Translations under genes and position numbers: made by a program
Shown here: positions 1 to 9,220 of the stretch, piece by piece
Numbering within the stretch: the stretch's first letter is position 1
How the letters are laid out: each line of letters starts with the position of its first letter
Assembly (NCBI RefSeq): GCF_900110925.1
Contig: NZ_FOFP01000010.1
Span: forward strand, 62,001-126,000
Length of the DNA: 64,000 bases
Origin: Pseudomonas cuatrocienegasensis
GTDB taxonomy: Bacteria > Pseudomonadota > Gammaproteobacteria > Pseudomonadales > Pseudomonadaceae
Direction: 5' to 3'
Notes under the pieces: model-generated
Told to the model about the DNA's origin: nothing
The model's input: only the letters and a program-made list of their open reading frames with translations
Database searches by the model: none

Positions 1-52
1 CGAATTTATTCGCGATTGTGCCGCGAATTTCGCGAATACATTCGCCCCTAGA
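1..52. repeat. REP-like palindromic repeat at window edge
   Basis: Interrupted inverted repeat built from GCGAAT/ATTCGC units, ending in CATTCGCCCCTAG. It resembles the pseudomonad REP family GTAGGGGCGAAT...ATTCGC. It runs into the window edge, so its full extent is unknown. Bases 53-110 after it show nothing recognisable. Confidence 0.55.
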
Positions 53-110
53 ACGCGCTCAACAGGTAACTCATACATGGCCGAAGAATAGGGTGTGGAA
101 ATGACAGTTA

Positions 111-138
111 CCCGGCAATTGACTGATCAATGGCCGGG
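111..138 (-). terminator. Stem-loop downstream of the SUI1 gene
   Basis: CCCGGC-a-ATTGA, loop CTGA, TCAAT-g-GCCGGG forms a strong hairpin starting about 20 bases after the leftward SUI1 stop. The bases after it on the minus strand (TAACTGTCATTTCC) are only moderately T-rich, so it is either an imperfect terminator or an mRNA 3' stabiliser. Confidence 0.4.
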
Positions 139-158
139 GAAGTTTACAAGGCAGGCCA

Positions 159-530
159 TCAGCCGCCGGATTTCTTGGCCTTGAAGCCGCGTTTACCCAG
201 CTCGTCGAGCAGCAACTCGACATGATCGCCCTGGATCTCGATAACCCCATCCTTGAGCGAGCCACCGCAGCCGCAGCGTTTTTTCAGGGCGCTGGCGAGA
301 TCCTTGAGTGGATCTTCAGCCAAGGGCACGCCGCTGACGGTGGTGACTGTCTTGCCGCCGCGACCTTTGGTCTCGCGGCGCACACGGGCAATGCCGTCAC
401 CTTCAGGGATCAGGGTCTGCTTGCAGATACAGGCATCCACCGGCTGACTGCACTCGGGGCAGTGGCGACCGCTGTCGGTGGAGTACACCAAACCGCTCAG
501 GGCGGCGAATGACGAAGCTTTCTTGACCAC
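159..530 (-). CDS. yciH: SUI1/YciH family translation factor
   Basis: About 123 aa homologue of eukaryotic eIF1 (SUI1 fold), thought to influence start-site fidelity at the ribosome; its bacterial role is poorly defined. Residues near 22-34 carry a C-x2-C-x6-C-x-C cluster, followed by the family core with GRGGKTVTTVSGVP and a C-terminal DHVELLLDELGKRGFKAKK. The reading frame extends upstream to 650, but that stretch looks non-coding. A GTG at 530 is preceded by GAGG about 9 bases upstream and gives the family start VKKASSFAALSGL. It is the last gene of the leftward DUF2333-NUDIX-SUI1 row, separated by a 227-base gap. P. aeruginosa has a SUI1 gene at the same place (PA4840). Confidence 0.88.
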   Translation of the reverse strand: MVKKASSFAALSGLVYSTDSGRHCPECSQPVDACICKQTLIPEGDGIARVRRETKGRGGKTVTTVSGVPLAEDPLKDLASALKKRCGCGGSLKDGVIEIQGDHVELLLDELGKRGFKAKKSGG

Positions 531-757
531 CGGCTTTTCCTCGTAGGGGTCAGGATAGCGACTGGCCGACCGAAGACGACCGCGAGGCCCCACTCTGGCA
601 GGGGCGGCGCATCCGAGCGCAGTGGCTCGGGCGGCGCAGTGTACCGGCAAACCCGCGCGCTGCTAAGGGTAAAAATGCGGCAAAAACCCGTGAAAGGGCG
701 ACGCCGTGCAGGATGCTGAACAGCCTGTAAACGATCCCAGGCCGCTGGCAGGTGAAT

Positions 758-1297
758 TCAGGAAGTCGTGGACGCCAGATAGTGCCGCAGCGCCTGCAGC
801 GAATCCGGGCAGTAGTCGCGCTCGGCGGCTTCGGCCAGAGCCTGCTGCGGGGGAATGAAGCGTGCTTCCAGCACCTCTTCGGGCTGCAGCAGCAGCGGCG
901 CATCGGAAACCGCCGAGAACACCGCGCACCACAGGCGATTGTCCGGCTGATCGAAGAAAAAGCGTCGGTGCGCGCGCAAGGTCACGCCGCTCACGCCTAA
1001 TTCCTCGAACAGCTCACGCGCCGCCGACTCTGCGTAGTCCTCGCCGGCCGCCACCATGCCGCCGGCGGCGACATCCCAGTACCCGGGATACACTGCCTTG
1101 CTCAGGGTGCGCCGGTGCACGCACAGCTCGCCACGGCTATTGAACAACAGAATAAAGGTGCCCCGACCGATCAGCCCGCGGGCACGCAACTCGGCGCGCG
1201 GCAGGCTGCCCAGCAGAACATCCTGCTCGTCCACCCAGGCGATCAGCTCGGCATCGGAGGCCGCACGGTGCGCGGCCTCACTGGCGCTATGCGACAC
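758..1297 (-). CDS. NUDIX hydrolase, YfcD-like
   Basis: Cytosolic hydrolase of about 179 aa, probably acting on a nucleoside diphosphate derivative; the substrate cannot be read from the sequence. The full Nudix box (G-x5-E-x7-RELFEELGV) is present in the middle of the protein after AAGGMVAAGE. The long N-terminal lead and C-terminal tail match the E. coli YfcD type. The start is a GTG at 1297, three bases beyond the stop of the upstream DUF2333 gene, so the two are almost certainly co-transcribed and translationally coupled. The ribosome site is poor (AGGG), which fits coupling. No catalytic residue is missing. Confidence 0.88.
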   Translation of the reverse strand: MSHSASEAAHRAASDAELIAWVDEQDVLLGSLPRAELRARGLIGRGTFILLFNSRGELCVHRRTLSKAVYPGYWDVAAGGMVAAGEDYAESAARELFEELGVSGVTLRAHRRFFFDQPDNRLWCAVFSAVSDAPLLLQPEEVLEARFIPPQQALAEAAERDYCPDSLQALRHYLASTTS

Positions 1298-1300
1298 GCC

Positions 1301-2371
1301 TCAACCCTGCGACAGCAGTTGACGCAGGTCGATCACCGCGGCATTGGCCCGCGAAATATAGTTGGCCATGACCAGCGAATGGTTGGCCAGCAAACCATAG
1401 CCGCTGCCGTTAAGGATCATCGGGCTCCACAGGGTTTCCTGGGCAGCCTCCAGCTCACGGATAATCTGCCGCACGCTGACGGTGGCATTCTTCTTGGCCA
1501 GTACATCGGCAAAGTCCACCTCGATCGCGCGCAGCAGGTGCGACAGCGCCCAGGCCTGGCCGCGTGCTTCGTAGAACACGTTATCGATCTGCAGCCATGG
1601 GGTTTCGTAGATGCGTTCGGTGACTTCCGGCACTTCGCCTTCGGCCAGGGTTGCTGGGTCTTTGGCATCAGTGTTCAGGCGCACCTGGCCGACACTCGCC
1701 GACAGGCGCTGCGACAACGAACCCAGACGCGTAGCTACATCGCCGAACCAGTTGTTCAGGTTGTCGGCGCGGGTATAGAACTGCGCATTCGACTGGCTCG
1801 GGTCGGCCAGGCGCGCCAGGTAGCGATCCAGCGAGGCAATACCGTCACGGTACTCGGCTTCCGAAGCCGGCAGCGCCCAGCTCTTGTTGTCGAAGTTGAA
1901 GCGCGGCTCGGCGCGCGCCAGGTCGGCGTCCTCAGTGGACTGCGACTGCGAGCGGGCGAAGTCCTTGCGCAGCGCGCGAGACAAGTCACGCACCTGCACC
2001 AGTACGCCGTATTCCCAGCTGGGCATGTTGTCGAGCCACAGACCAGGCGGCGCCAGGTCGTTGGACAGGTAGCCACCGGGCTTGTCCATCAGGGTGCTGG
2101 CGACCTGCTTGAGGGTTTCGACCGTGGTATAGCCCTTGGTCATCTGCCGCTGTGCCGACTGGGCCGCAGCCTCGGCATGCTGGGTCACCGGAAACAGATC
2201 AGGCTCCTGACTCCAGTACCAGCCGACCACCACGCAGGCGATCAGGTACAGGCCCAGCAGGACCGCCAGCAGGCGACCGATGCGCCCACCCGGCAGGCTT
2301 CGGCGAGTGCCGGAGTCCGCGGCGGTTGCGCCGTCAGAGCCAGCAGCGGTGCGGTTCTTCCAATCCAGCAT
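1301..2371 (-). CDS. DUF2333 family inner-membrane protein
   Basis: Protein of 356 aa, function unknown. It has a short cytoplasmic N-terminus, one transmembrane segment around residues 30-50 (RLLAVLLGLYLIACVVVGWYW) and a large soluble domain, probably periplasmic, of the DUF2333 family found in gammaproteobacteria. The ATG at 2371 is chosen over in-frame upstream codons because AAGGA lies 8 bases before it and the family begins MLDWKNR. It is first in the leftward unit with the NUDIX gene and is divergent from the diguanylate cyclase gene; from memory this neighbourhood is conserved in pseudomonads. Confidence 0.85.
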   Translation of the reverse strand: MLDWKNRTAAGSDGATAADSGTRRSLPGGRIGRLLAVLLGLYLIACVVVGWYWSQEPDLFPVTQHAEAAAQSAQRQMTKGYTTVETLKQVASTLMDKPGGYLSNDLAPPGLWLDNMPSWEYGVLVQVRDLSRALRKDFARSQSQSTEDADLARAEPRFNFDNKSWALPASEAEYRDGIASLDRYLARLADPSQSNAQFYTRADNLNNWFGDVATRLGSLSQRLSASVGQVRLNTDAKDPATLAEGEVPEVTERIYETPWLQIDNVFYEARGQAWALSHLLRAIEVDFADVLAKKNATVSVRQIIRELEAAQETLWSPMILNGSGYGLLANHSLVMANYISRANAAVIDLRQLLSQG

Positions 2372-2613
2372 GGCAGTATCCTTCCATCGAGAGGCATTCA
2401 GGTGTTCGACCACGACCCCAGCCAGGGGTTGCGCCCTTAATACCACCACTATAAGGGAGTGAAGGCACAAACGCAGCGCTGCACTGGCGCAGCCACCGCG
2501 CTGACGTAATGATGAAAGGCTGGCGCCAGTTGATCGACGGTACTAGTCGTGGCCACCCACGGTGCTAGCATACCGCCACCACTTGCGCAAATTTCTGCCC
2601 CAGGGGCCAGCCC
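2372..2613. promoter_or_regulatory. Divergent intergenic region DUF2333 / diguanylate cyclase
   Basis: A 242-base non-coding gap between divergent genes must contain both promoters. A weak candidate on the plus strand is TTGCGC, 15 bases, TATAAG near 2428-2454. No clear regulator site was recognised. Confidence 0.3.
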
Positions 2614-4227
2614 ATGCCCGACCACGAAGAACCCAGCCACGACCGCCTCAAACAGCACTTCGCACAGCGGGTGATCCACCAGGCGCGACAGGTTCTGGAA
2701 ACCTGGCAGCGCATGCAGCGCAGTGAGTGGAGCGACAACGGCATGCAGGAACTGGCCGACGCCACGCTTCTGCTGCACCGCTACGCAGAGCGTTTTGAGC
2801 AGGCCGAGCACAGCCAGCTGGCCGCCAGCATCGTGCGCTGCCTGGATGCCGTGGCCAGTAACCGCGGGCGCCTCAACAGCGGCATGATCAGTGAGCTCAA
2901 CCAGCTGATGCAGCGCCTCTCGCGGACTGGTCTACGCCGCGGCGACCATTTCGAACAGACCATTCTGCCGCCGCTGCGCAAGCCGGTTTACCTGGCCTTG
3001 CAGCATGTAGAGCGGGCTGAGCGCCTGGCCCATCAATTGGACTATTTCGGCATGAGCGCGCAACCCCTCGAAACGGCCAACGCCTTTCGGGCGGCCATGC
3101 TCGAACGTCACCCGGCGGCGATCCTGATGGATGTCAACTTCTCTGGCACCGGGATGGGCCTGGCCCTTGCCGAAGCCGTGCAACAAGGCCTGGAAGACAA
3201 GATCCCGCTGCTGTTCTACAGCCACGACGACACCGACACCCCTACCCGCCTCGCCGCCGTACGAGCTGGCGGGCAAGAATTCTTCACCGGCACCCTGGAC
3301 GCCTCGAGTCTGCTCGAGCGTATTGAAGTGCTCACCCATGTCGCCCAGTACGACCCTTACCGCGTATTGATCGTCGACGATTCACGCGCCCAGGCTACCC
3401 ATACCGAGCGGGTACTCAACAGCGCCGGCATCGTTACCCGTACGCTCACCGAGCCCATCGAGGCCATGGCCGAGCTGGCCGAGTTCCAACCAGACCTGAT
3501 CATCCTCGACATGTACATGCCGGCCTGCAGTGGCACCGAACTGGCCAAGGTGATCCGCCACAATGACCGTTACGTCAGCGTACCGATCATCTACCTGTCC
3601 GCCGAAGATGACCTGGACAAACAGCTCGACGCCATGAGTGAAGGCGGCGACGACTTTCTCACCAAACCCATCAAACCACGCCACCTGATCGCCACGGTAC
3701 GCAACCGCGCCGCCCGCGCGCGCAGCCTCAAGGCGCGCATGGTGCGCGACAGCCTGACCGGGCTGTACAACCACACGCATACCCTGCAACTGCTCGAAGA
3801 TGCCCGCTACCGTGCCCAGCGTGACGAGCAGCCGCTGAGCTTCGCGATGATCGATATCGACTTTTTCAAGAAGGTCAACGACAACTACGGCCACCCCATG
3901 GGCGACCGGGTGATCAAGAGCCTGGCGCTGTTCCTCAAGCAGCGGCTGCGCAAGAGCGATCATATCGGCCGCTACGGTGGCGAAGAGTTCGCCGTGGTAA
4001 TGCCCAATACCGACGCGCGTACGGCGGCCCATGTCCTCGACGAAATTCGTCGTCGCTTCGCCGAAATCCACTACCCCGCGCAACCTCAAGACCTGTGCTG
4101 CACGTTCAGTTGCGGTATCGCCGAGCTGGCTGGCGAAATGGACGGCAAGACCCTTTCACAGCAGGCCGACCAGGCGCTGTACGTGGCCAAGAATGGAGGC
4201 CGCAACCGCGTTGCGGTATTCGCCTGA
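2614..4227 (+). CDS. gcbA: Response-regulator diguanylate cyclase, GcbA-like
   Basis: Makes c-di-GMP from two GTP. Order of parts in 537 aa: a helical N-terminus (about 1-120), a degenerate receiver (about 130-245) that keeps an aspartate (D173, ILMDVNF) but lacks the acidic pair at its start, a canonical receiver (about 250-370; VLIVDDS, phospho-acceptor D299, K of LTKPIK), and a GGDEF domain (about 380-537). The active site is GGEEF at 455-459, preceded by the inhibitory RxxD site (RKSD) five residues upstream. Architecture and position match P. aeruginosa PA4843 and P. fluorescens GcbA, which promote surface attachment. The enzyme is probably active and product-inhibited. Confidence 0.85.
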   Translation: MPDHEEPSHDRLKQHFAQRVIHQARQVLETWQRMQRSEWSDNGMQELADATLLLHRYAERFEQAEHSQLAASIVRCLDAVASNRGRLNSGMISELNQLMQRLSRTGLRRGDHFEQTILPPLRKPVYLALQHVERAERLAHQLDYFGMSAQPLETANAFRAAMLERHPAAILMDVNFSGTGMGLALAEAVQQGLEDKIPLLFYSHDDTDTPTRLAAVRAGGQEFFTGTLDASSLLERIEVLTHVAQYDPYRVLIVDDSRAQATHTERVLNSAGIVTRTLTEPIEAMAELAEFQPDLIILDMYMPACSGTELAKVIRHNDRYVSVPIIYLSAEDDLDKQLDAMSEGGDDFLTKPIKPRHLIATVRNRAARARSLKARMVRDSLTGLYNHTHTLQLLEDARYRAQRDEQPLSFAMIDIDFFKKVNDNYGHPMGDRVIKSLALFLKQRLRKSDHIGRYGGEEFAVVMPNTDARTAAHVLDEIRRRFAEIHYPAQPQDLCCTFSCGIAELAGEMDGKTLSQQADQALYVAKNGGRNRVAVFA

Positions 4228-4248
4228 CAACAGGCGCCAGAGAAGCGT

Positions 4249-4277
4249 CTGTCATTTTACTGTCACCAAACTGCCAT
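4249..4277 (+). promoter_or_regulatory. Triple Pho box upstream of ctpL
   Basis: Three 7-base PhoB half-sites in tandem with 4-base spacers: CTGTCAT-TTTA-CTGTCAC-CAAA-CTGCCAT. The first two match the classical consensus almost perfectly. The array lies 62 bases before the ctpL start, with TAACCT/TATGCG as possible -10 sequences. It predicts phosphate-starvation induction by PhoB. Confidence 0.82.
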
Positions 4278-4338
4278 AACCTATGCGCCATGACGGCCAC
4301 CCAGGCCGAGCCTTCGCCCCCTGCCGGTCGAGCCCGCC

Positions 4339-6315
4339 ATGCGCCTCAAAACCCTTACCAACCTCAACACCCTGCTGCTGGTTACCGTGTGCATCGCCTT
4401 GGGCATGACCCTCTGGTGGTCCCAGCGCGCCCTGGAGCGCCCTTATCAGCTGATGGAGCGCTACCTCAGCCTGTCGCAAGACTTCCAGCAGCAAGTGGCC
4501 AACGACATCGACGCCTACCTCGCCAGTGGCGACGCCACGCGCCACAGCAGCGCGCTGCATAATCTGGACGCCCTCGCCCCACTGCTGGCCGAGCTGCCGG
4601 CGGATCTAGCCACGGACCTGCAGCGCAGCCTCGCAGAACTGGCCGAATTCAGCCGCGGCGAGTTGCTTGCCGCTGGCAAGCTGGCGGGTGATCCCCAGGG
4701 CCTGCTGCTGCAGGCTGAACGGGAAATGGCCGGCAACCTGGCGCAACTCGTCGCTTACGCCGACCAGGCCGGCAGCACCAGCGATACAGCCGCCTACCCA
4801 CGCCGCCTGTTCGACATCGCCCAGCACCTGACACGCCTGGCCCACGCCCGTGAGCGCTTGATGAGCAGCGGCCGCAGCGAACTGGCAGCTGACGTCGAGC
4901 GCGAGCTGGCTGCCCTGGGTGAGCAACTGCGCCAACTCGAGGCATTGCCATTGCTCGGCGTAGCCCAGACCAGCGAAGCCGACCCAAGCAACAACTTCGC
5001 CGCGATGATGGGCCTGGAGCAGGAAACCGAGGCCGCTCCCAGCGAAGACCGCGGCATCGCCCTCAAGCGCGAACTGGCCAGTCTGGTCGCGCGCTACCCG
5101 GCCGAACTGGCGCGCACCCGCACACTGATCGAACAGCGCCAGGCCCTTGCCCAGCAAACCCAGGAGCGCATCGGCCAGGTGCAGCAGGCGCTTGCTGCGC
5201 TGGAGCCACGGGTACGTGCCGAGCACGGCCGCATCCAGGGCGAAGTGCGCCTGCTGCAAGGCGTGATGATCGGGCTGATCCTGCTGATCGCACTGACCAT
5301 CGACAGCCTGCAGCGCCGCCTGAGCCGCCTGCTGAGCAATCTGGTGCCAACTCTGTCGGCCTGGGCAGCCGGCGACTTCTCGAGCGGGGTACAAATGGCC
5401 ACGCGCACCCGCGAGCTGCAGGATATCGAGGCCTCGCTCAACCGTCTGCGCACTTACCTGGGCGAGCTGGTCGGCACCATTCGCCAGCATGCAGAAGCCG
5501 TGGCCAGCACCAGCGGCAGCCTGGCCGAACTCAACGGCGGCCTGCATGACAGCGCCGAACACCAGGCGGTCGAGACAGCGCAGATCCGCGATGCACTCGG
5601 CGCCCTGGAGCAGACCATCCAGCAGGTCGCCGGGGATACCCAGCAAGCCGCCGACGCCGGTCGCGAGGCCGAACGTGCGCTGAGCGCAGGTCAGCAGGTC
5701 ATCGCGCAAAGCCTGAGTGGCCTGCATGCACTGGTCGATGAAGTGCAGCACAACGCCCAGGCCATCGAGTCCCTGGCAGCGGAAACTGCGACCATCGACA
5801 GCGTGCTGACGGTGATTCGCAGCATTGCCGAACAGACCAACCTGCTCGCGCTCAACGCCGCCATCGAAGCGGCGCGCGCTGGCGAGGCCGGGCGTGGCTT
5901 TGCCGTGGTCGCCGACGAAGTACGCTCACTGTCGCAACGCACCACCAGCGCCACCAGCGAGATCCAGGGCGTCATCGGTCGCCTGCAACAAGCCGCCCAC
6001 CAATCGGTCAGCGCCATGCGTGCGCAAGTCGACCACGCCCAAGCCACCGCAACCCAGGCCGAATCGGCTGAAGGCGCGCTGGACGACAGCGTCGCGGCCA
6101 TTCGCACCATAGCCAGCATGACCCAGCGCATCGCCGATGCGTCGGCGCAGCAACGTGACGCCGTTGCCGACGTGCGCGACCACAGCGAGGGCATTCACCA
6201 ACTCGGCAGCGACAACCTGCAGCGCATCACCCAGAGCCGTGAGCAGGGCGACACCTTGCTGCAACTCGGCGGGCAACTGCATCGCGCCGTGCAACGCTTC
6301 CGCGTGCAGGCCTGA
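4339..6315 (+). CDS. ctpL: Methyl-accepting chemotaxis protein, CtpL-type
   Basis: Inner-membrane chemoreceptor of 658 aa. It has a transmembrane helix at about 8-28, a long all-helical periplasmic sensor (about 30-305, of the HBM/four-helix kind), a second membrane helix near 306-325, a HAMP region, and a cytoplasmic signalling domain whose hairpin tip reads [19 protein letters not shown]. No CheR-docking pentapeptide is present at the C-terminus (FRVQA). CtpL of P. aeruginosa mediates taxis to low inorganic phosphate and sits in the same gene order next to gcbA and dsbD. The Pho box upstream supports that role here. The sensor itself is too divergent to prove the ligand by eye. Confidence 0.85.
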   Translation: MRLKTLTNLNTLLLVTVCIALGMTLWWSQRALERPYQLMERYLSLSQDFQQQVANDIDAYLASGDATRHSSALHNLDALAPLLAELPADLATDLQRSLAELAEFSRGELLAAGKLAGDPQGLLLQAEREMAGNLAQLVAYADQAGSTSDTAAYPRRLFDIAQHLTRLAHARERLMSSGRSELAADVERELAALGEQLRQLEALPLLGVAQTSEADPSNNFAAMMGLEQETEAAPSEDRGIALKRELASLVARYPAELARTRTLIEQRQALAQQTQERIGQVQQALAALEPRVRAEHGRIQGEVRLLQGVMIGLILLIALTIDSLQRRLSRLLSNLVPTLSAWAAGDFSSGVQMATRTRELQDIEASLNRLRTYLGELVGTIRQHAEAVASTSGSLAELNGGLHDSAEHQAVETAQIRDALGALEQTIQQVAGDTQQAADAGREAERALSAGQQVIAQSLSGLHALVDEVQHNAQAIESLAAETATIDSVLTVIRSIAEQTNLLALNAAIEAARAGEAGRGFAVVADEVRSLSQRTTSATSEIQGVIGRLQQAAHQSVSAMRAQVDHAQATATQAESAEGALDDSVAAIRTIASMTQRIADASAQQRDAVADVRDHSEGIHQLGSDNLQRITQSREQGDTLLQLGGQLHRAVQRFRVQA

Positions 6316-6432
6316 CAGCCGGCGCCCAGGCGCCGCCAGCAATATCCGCTGACAGCCTGCGCCACTGCGCCGCCTGGGGTCGGCGCCAGGACTTGGGTAT
6401 GATGCGCGCTCAGCCCGCCCTGCGAGTACACC

Positions 6433-8196
6433 ATGCGCCGCCTGCTGCCCCTGCTTCTGCTGCTGTTGACCCTGCCGGCCAGCGCCGGCCTGTTTGATCA
6501 GCGCCCTGCCGCCACCCCACTCGGCGCGCCCTTGAACAACAGCGCGGACTTTCTGCCCGTGCACGAGGCGTTCAAGCTCAGCCTGGTCGAGAGCACGCCC
6601 GAGCGGATCAAGCTGCGTTTCGTCGCGGCCGAAGGCTACTACCTGTACCGCCATCGCCTGCAATTCAGCACCCAGCCAGACGGCCTGATCGCCGGCGAGG
6701 TGAGCCTGCCGCAAGGTCAGCACAAGACCGACGAGTTCTTCGGCGATGTCGAGGTCTACTACGAGGTGCTGGATGTCGACGTCCCCGTCAACAACCCGAA
6801 TAACCAGCCGTTCAACCTGACCGTTGGCTACCAGGGCTGCGCCGACAAGGGCCTGTGCTACCCGCCGGAAAGCGAAGTGCTGAAAATTGGCGGTGGCCTG
6901 GTCGACGCAGGTACGGCGGCGCCAGCCAGCAGTTGGCAATGGCGCGACATGGCGCTGTTCTTCCTCGCCGGCCTGGGCCTGACCTTTACCCCCTGCGTGC
7001 TGCCGATGCTGCCGATCCTCTCCGGCGTAGTGCTGCGCGGGCGACCGAGCAACCGCCGCGGCCTGGTGCTGTCCCTGGCCTACGTGTTGCCGATGGCCGC
7101 CTGTTATGCCGTGCTCGGCGCCCTGATGGGCCTGTTCGGCGCCAGCCTCAACCTGCAGGCCATGCTGCAGTCGCCGTGGATCCTGGTGCCTTTTGCAGCG
7201 TTCTTCAGCCTGTTCGCTGCCGCCATGTTCGGCGTCTTCGAACTGCGCCTGCCGGCCTTTATCCGCGAGCGCCTGGACCGCAAGGCGGCGCAGACCCAGG
7301 GCGGCTCGATTGCCGGCGCAGCGACCCTGGGCGTACTCTCCAGCCTGATCGTCTCGCCGTGCATCACCGCCCCACTGACGGCCCTGCTGCTGTATATCAG
7401 CAGCACCGGCGATGCCGTCGGCGGCGGCTTGCAGCTGTTTGCCCTGGGCCTGGGCATGGGCACACCACTGGTGCTGTTCGGCGCCGGTGGCGGCGCGCTG
7501 CTGCCGAAGTCCGGCAACTGGATGGTGGTGGTGCGCAACGCCTTCGGCGTAATGCTGCTGGCGGTGTCGATCTGGCTGCTCGAGCGCGTACTGCCCGGCC
7601 CGCTGTCGCTTGCCCTGTGGGGCCTGCTGGCGGCAGGCGTGGCACTGTTCCTCGGCGCCCTGGAGTTCACTGCCAAGAGCAGCCGCGGCAAACTCGCCCA
7701 GCTCGCTGGCCTGGCCCTGCTGGTGTACGCCCTGGCCGCCTGGACCGGCGCCCTGCGCGGTGAAGAAGACCCGCTGCGCCCCCTCGGCCACCCGGTGAGC
7801 ACAGCAACAGGCGCAGTCGTGCAGGCAGGTAACTGGCAGACCGTCAGCCAGCCCGCCGAACTGGACGCCGCACTGGCCAGCGCGGCTCAGGCCGGCCAGC
7901 CCCTGCTGCTCGACTGGTACGCCGACTGGTGCATCAGCTGCAAGGTGATCGAACGCGAAGTGCTCAACGCTCCCAGCGTCGGCAGCCAACTCGGCGACTA
8001 CCGCCTGGTGCGCTTCGACATCACCGACAGCACCCCGGCGCAGCGTGCCCTGCTTGACCGCTACCAGTTGTTCGGCCCGCCAGCGATCCAGCTGTTCGCC
8101 GGCAACGGCCAGGAATGGCAGGACCTGCGCGTCGTCGGCGAAATCAACGCCCGCGACTTCGCCGCACGTCTGGAACAGGCCCGCACCCGCTTCTAG
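6433..8196 (+). CDS. dsbD: Thiol:disulfide interchange protein DsbD
   Basis: Carries electrons from cytosolic thioredoxin across the inner membrane to periplasmic DsbC, DsbG and cytochrome c maturation. The 587 aa show a signal peptide (about 1-20), a periplasmic alpha domain with Cys136 and Cys142 (GCADKGLC), an eight-helix membrane domain (about 170-440) with paired Cys188 (FTPCVLP) and Cys310 (SPCITAP), and a C-terminal thioredoxin-like domain with CISC at 500-503 in DWYADWC. All six redox cysteines are present. It has its own gap of 117 bases after ctpL. Also known as dipZ in P. aeruginosa. Confidence 0.95.
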   Translation: MRRLLPLLLLLLTLPASAGLFDQRPAATPLGAPLNNSADFLPVHEAFKLSLVESTPERIKLRFVAAEGYYLYRHRLQFSTQPDGLIAGEVSLPQGQHKTDEFFGDVEVYYEVLDVDVPVNNPNNQPFNLTVGYQGCADKGLCYPPESEVLKIGGGLVDAGTAAPASSWQWRDMALFFLAGLGLTFTPCVLPMLPILSGVVLRGRPSNRRGLVLSLAYVLPMAACYAVLGALMGLFGASLNLQAMLQSPWILVPFAAFFSLFAAAMFGVFELRLPAFIRERLDRKAAQTQGGSIAGAATLGVLSSLIVSPCITAPLTALLLYISSTGDAVGGGLQLFALGLGMGTPLVLFGAGGGALLPKSGNWMVVVRNAFGVMLLAVSIWLLERVLPGPLSLALWGLLAAGVALFLGALEFTAKSSRGKLAQLAGLALLVYALAAWTGALRGEEDPLRPLGHPVSTATGAVVQAGNWQTVSQPAELDAALASAAQAGQPLLLDWYADWCISCKVIEREVLNAPSVGSQLGDYRLVRFDITDSTPAQRALLDRYQLFGPPAIQLFAGNGQEWQDLRVVGEINARDFAARLEQARTRF

Positions 8197-8754
8197 CAGA
8201 CCCTCTGTGGCGTTCTGTAGGAGGGGCTTTAGCCGCGACCAACGTTCAGTCGCGCTGAAAATATCGCCGCTAAAGCGGAACACCGCCCGGCCGGACGAGA
8301 TTTTCCGCCTGGGCGCACAGAACCACGACTCCAGACACACTCCTAGGGTCTGTTGCCGTTTCGTCGCGAGCCGCGTTGCCGCGAAAAATCTCGCCTGGCC
8401 GGGCGGCGTTCCGCTAGGCGGAGGACGCAGGTAATGGTTGTTCCCTTGCCAAGTCCTCCAACAACGCATGGCGAGATTTTGCGCGCAACCTAGGCGGCCC
8501 CACCCGAAGGGCCGGGCCAGTTTTAGCGCGATGCTGCGTTTCTCGATGGCTCATTTAGCCAGCTAAACCTCGCATCTCGTGCCTTGCCTCGCGCTAAAAC
8601 TGGCTCCGGCGCGGCCGCGAACGAAACGGCAACAGACCCTAGTCATTTAACTCACGCAATCTACGGGCATCGTGCTGACTATTGCCGAGAACTGGACAGT
8701 CGCAAGGCGACTCCGGCATAGTCCTGCGCAAGCTAAAAACAAGGATTGCCCCGA
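8197..8754. other. 558-base gene-free region holding repeats
   Basis: Between dsbD and aroQ. It contains a half REP at 8217-8240 (GTAGGAGGGGCTTTAGCCGC) with a weaker partner at 8266-8278, then the palindromic MITE-like element at 8343-8642. The last 110 bases must hold the aroQ-accB-accC promoter; no strong match was recognised. No open frame there looks coding. Confidence 0.7.
8343..8642 (+). mobile_element. MITE-like palindromic element, copy 1
   Basis: Non-coding element bounded by CTAG at both ends. The terminal inverted repeats are AGGGTCTGTTGCCGTTTCG and its exact complement. Inside are two further hairpins: a left one with arms AAAATCTCGCC/GGCGAGATTTT enclosing GGAGGAC/GTCCTCC, and a right one with arms GCCAGTTTTAGCGCGA/TCGCGCTAAAACTGGC. 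Copy 2 lies at 12184-12454 in reverse orientation and is about 95% identical outside two short insertions present here. There is no transposase gene, so any movement would need a partner enzyme in trans. CTAG ends suggest an IS5- or IS630-type target, which is inference. Confidence 0.75.
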
Positions 8755-9198
8755 ATGTCCACCTTTCTGGTGCTGCATGGCCCCAACCTCAACCTGTTGG
8801 GTACCCGCGAACCCGGCGTCTACGGCGCCACCACACTGGAACAGATCAACCTCGACCTTGAACGCCGCGCCCGCGATGCCGGCCACCATCTGCAGTACCT
8901 GCAGAGCAACGCCGAGTACGAGCTGATCGAACGCATTCATGCCGCAAAGGCCGAAGGTGTCGACTTTATCCTGATCAATCCCGCTGCTTTTACACACACC
9001 AGTGTCGCATTACGTGACGCGCTGCTGGCGGTGAGCATCCCATTCATCGAAGTGCACCTCTCCAACGTGCACAAGCGTGAACCATTTCGCCATCACTCCT
9101 ACTTCTCAGACGTTGCTGTAGGGGTGATCTGCGGCCTTGGCGCCAGCGGGTATCGGTTGGCCCTGGAGGCCGCACTCGAACAACTTGAACGACCCTGA
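8755..9198 (+). CDS. aroQ: 3-dehydroquinate dehydratase, type II
   Basis: Third step of the shikimate pathway (3-dehydroquinate to 3-dehydroshikimate), cytosolic dodecamer. At 147 aa it has the usual type II length, with the hallmarks [13 protein letters not shown] at the N-terminus, [16 protein letters not shown] segment ([15 protein letters not shown]) and [17 protein letters not shown] carrying the catalytic histidine region. A TTG at 8746 is in frame, but ATG at 8755 is chosen because AAGGA lies 9 bases before it and the family starts at [11 protein letters not shown]. It leads the aroQ-accB-accC row (22- and 17-base gaps), an arrangement known in pseudomonads. Confidence 0.95.
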   Translation: MSTFLVLHGPNLNLLGTREPGVYGATTLEQINLDLERRARDAGHHLQYLQSNAEYELIERIHAAKAEGVDFILINPAAFTHTSVALRDALLAVSIPFIEVHLSNVHKREPFRHHSYFSDVAVGVICGLGASGYRLALEAALEQLERP

Positions 9199-9220
9199 CC
9201 TCACCGGGAGTTAGACCACT

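Noticed and set aside
5926..8469. Very long minus-strand open frame (847 codons) opposite ctpL and dsbD
   Set aside because: It mirrors two well-supported genes, is extremely rich in Gln/Gly/Ala, and has no family resemblance; a typical antisense shadow in high-GC DNA.
8343..8642. Palindromic element as a complete insertion sequence
   Set aside because: Under 300 bases with no transposase frame; at most a non-autonomous element.
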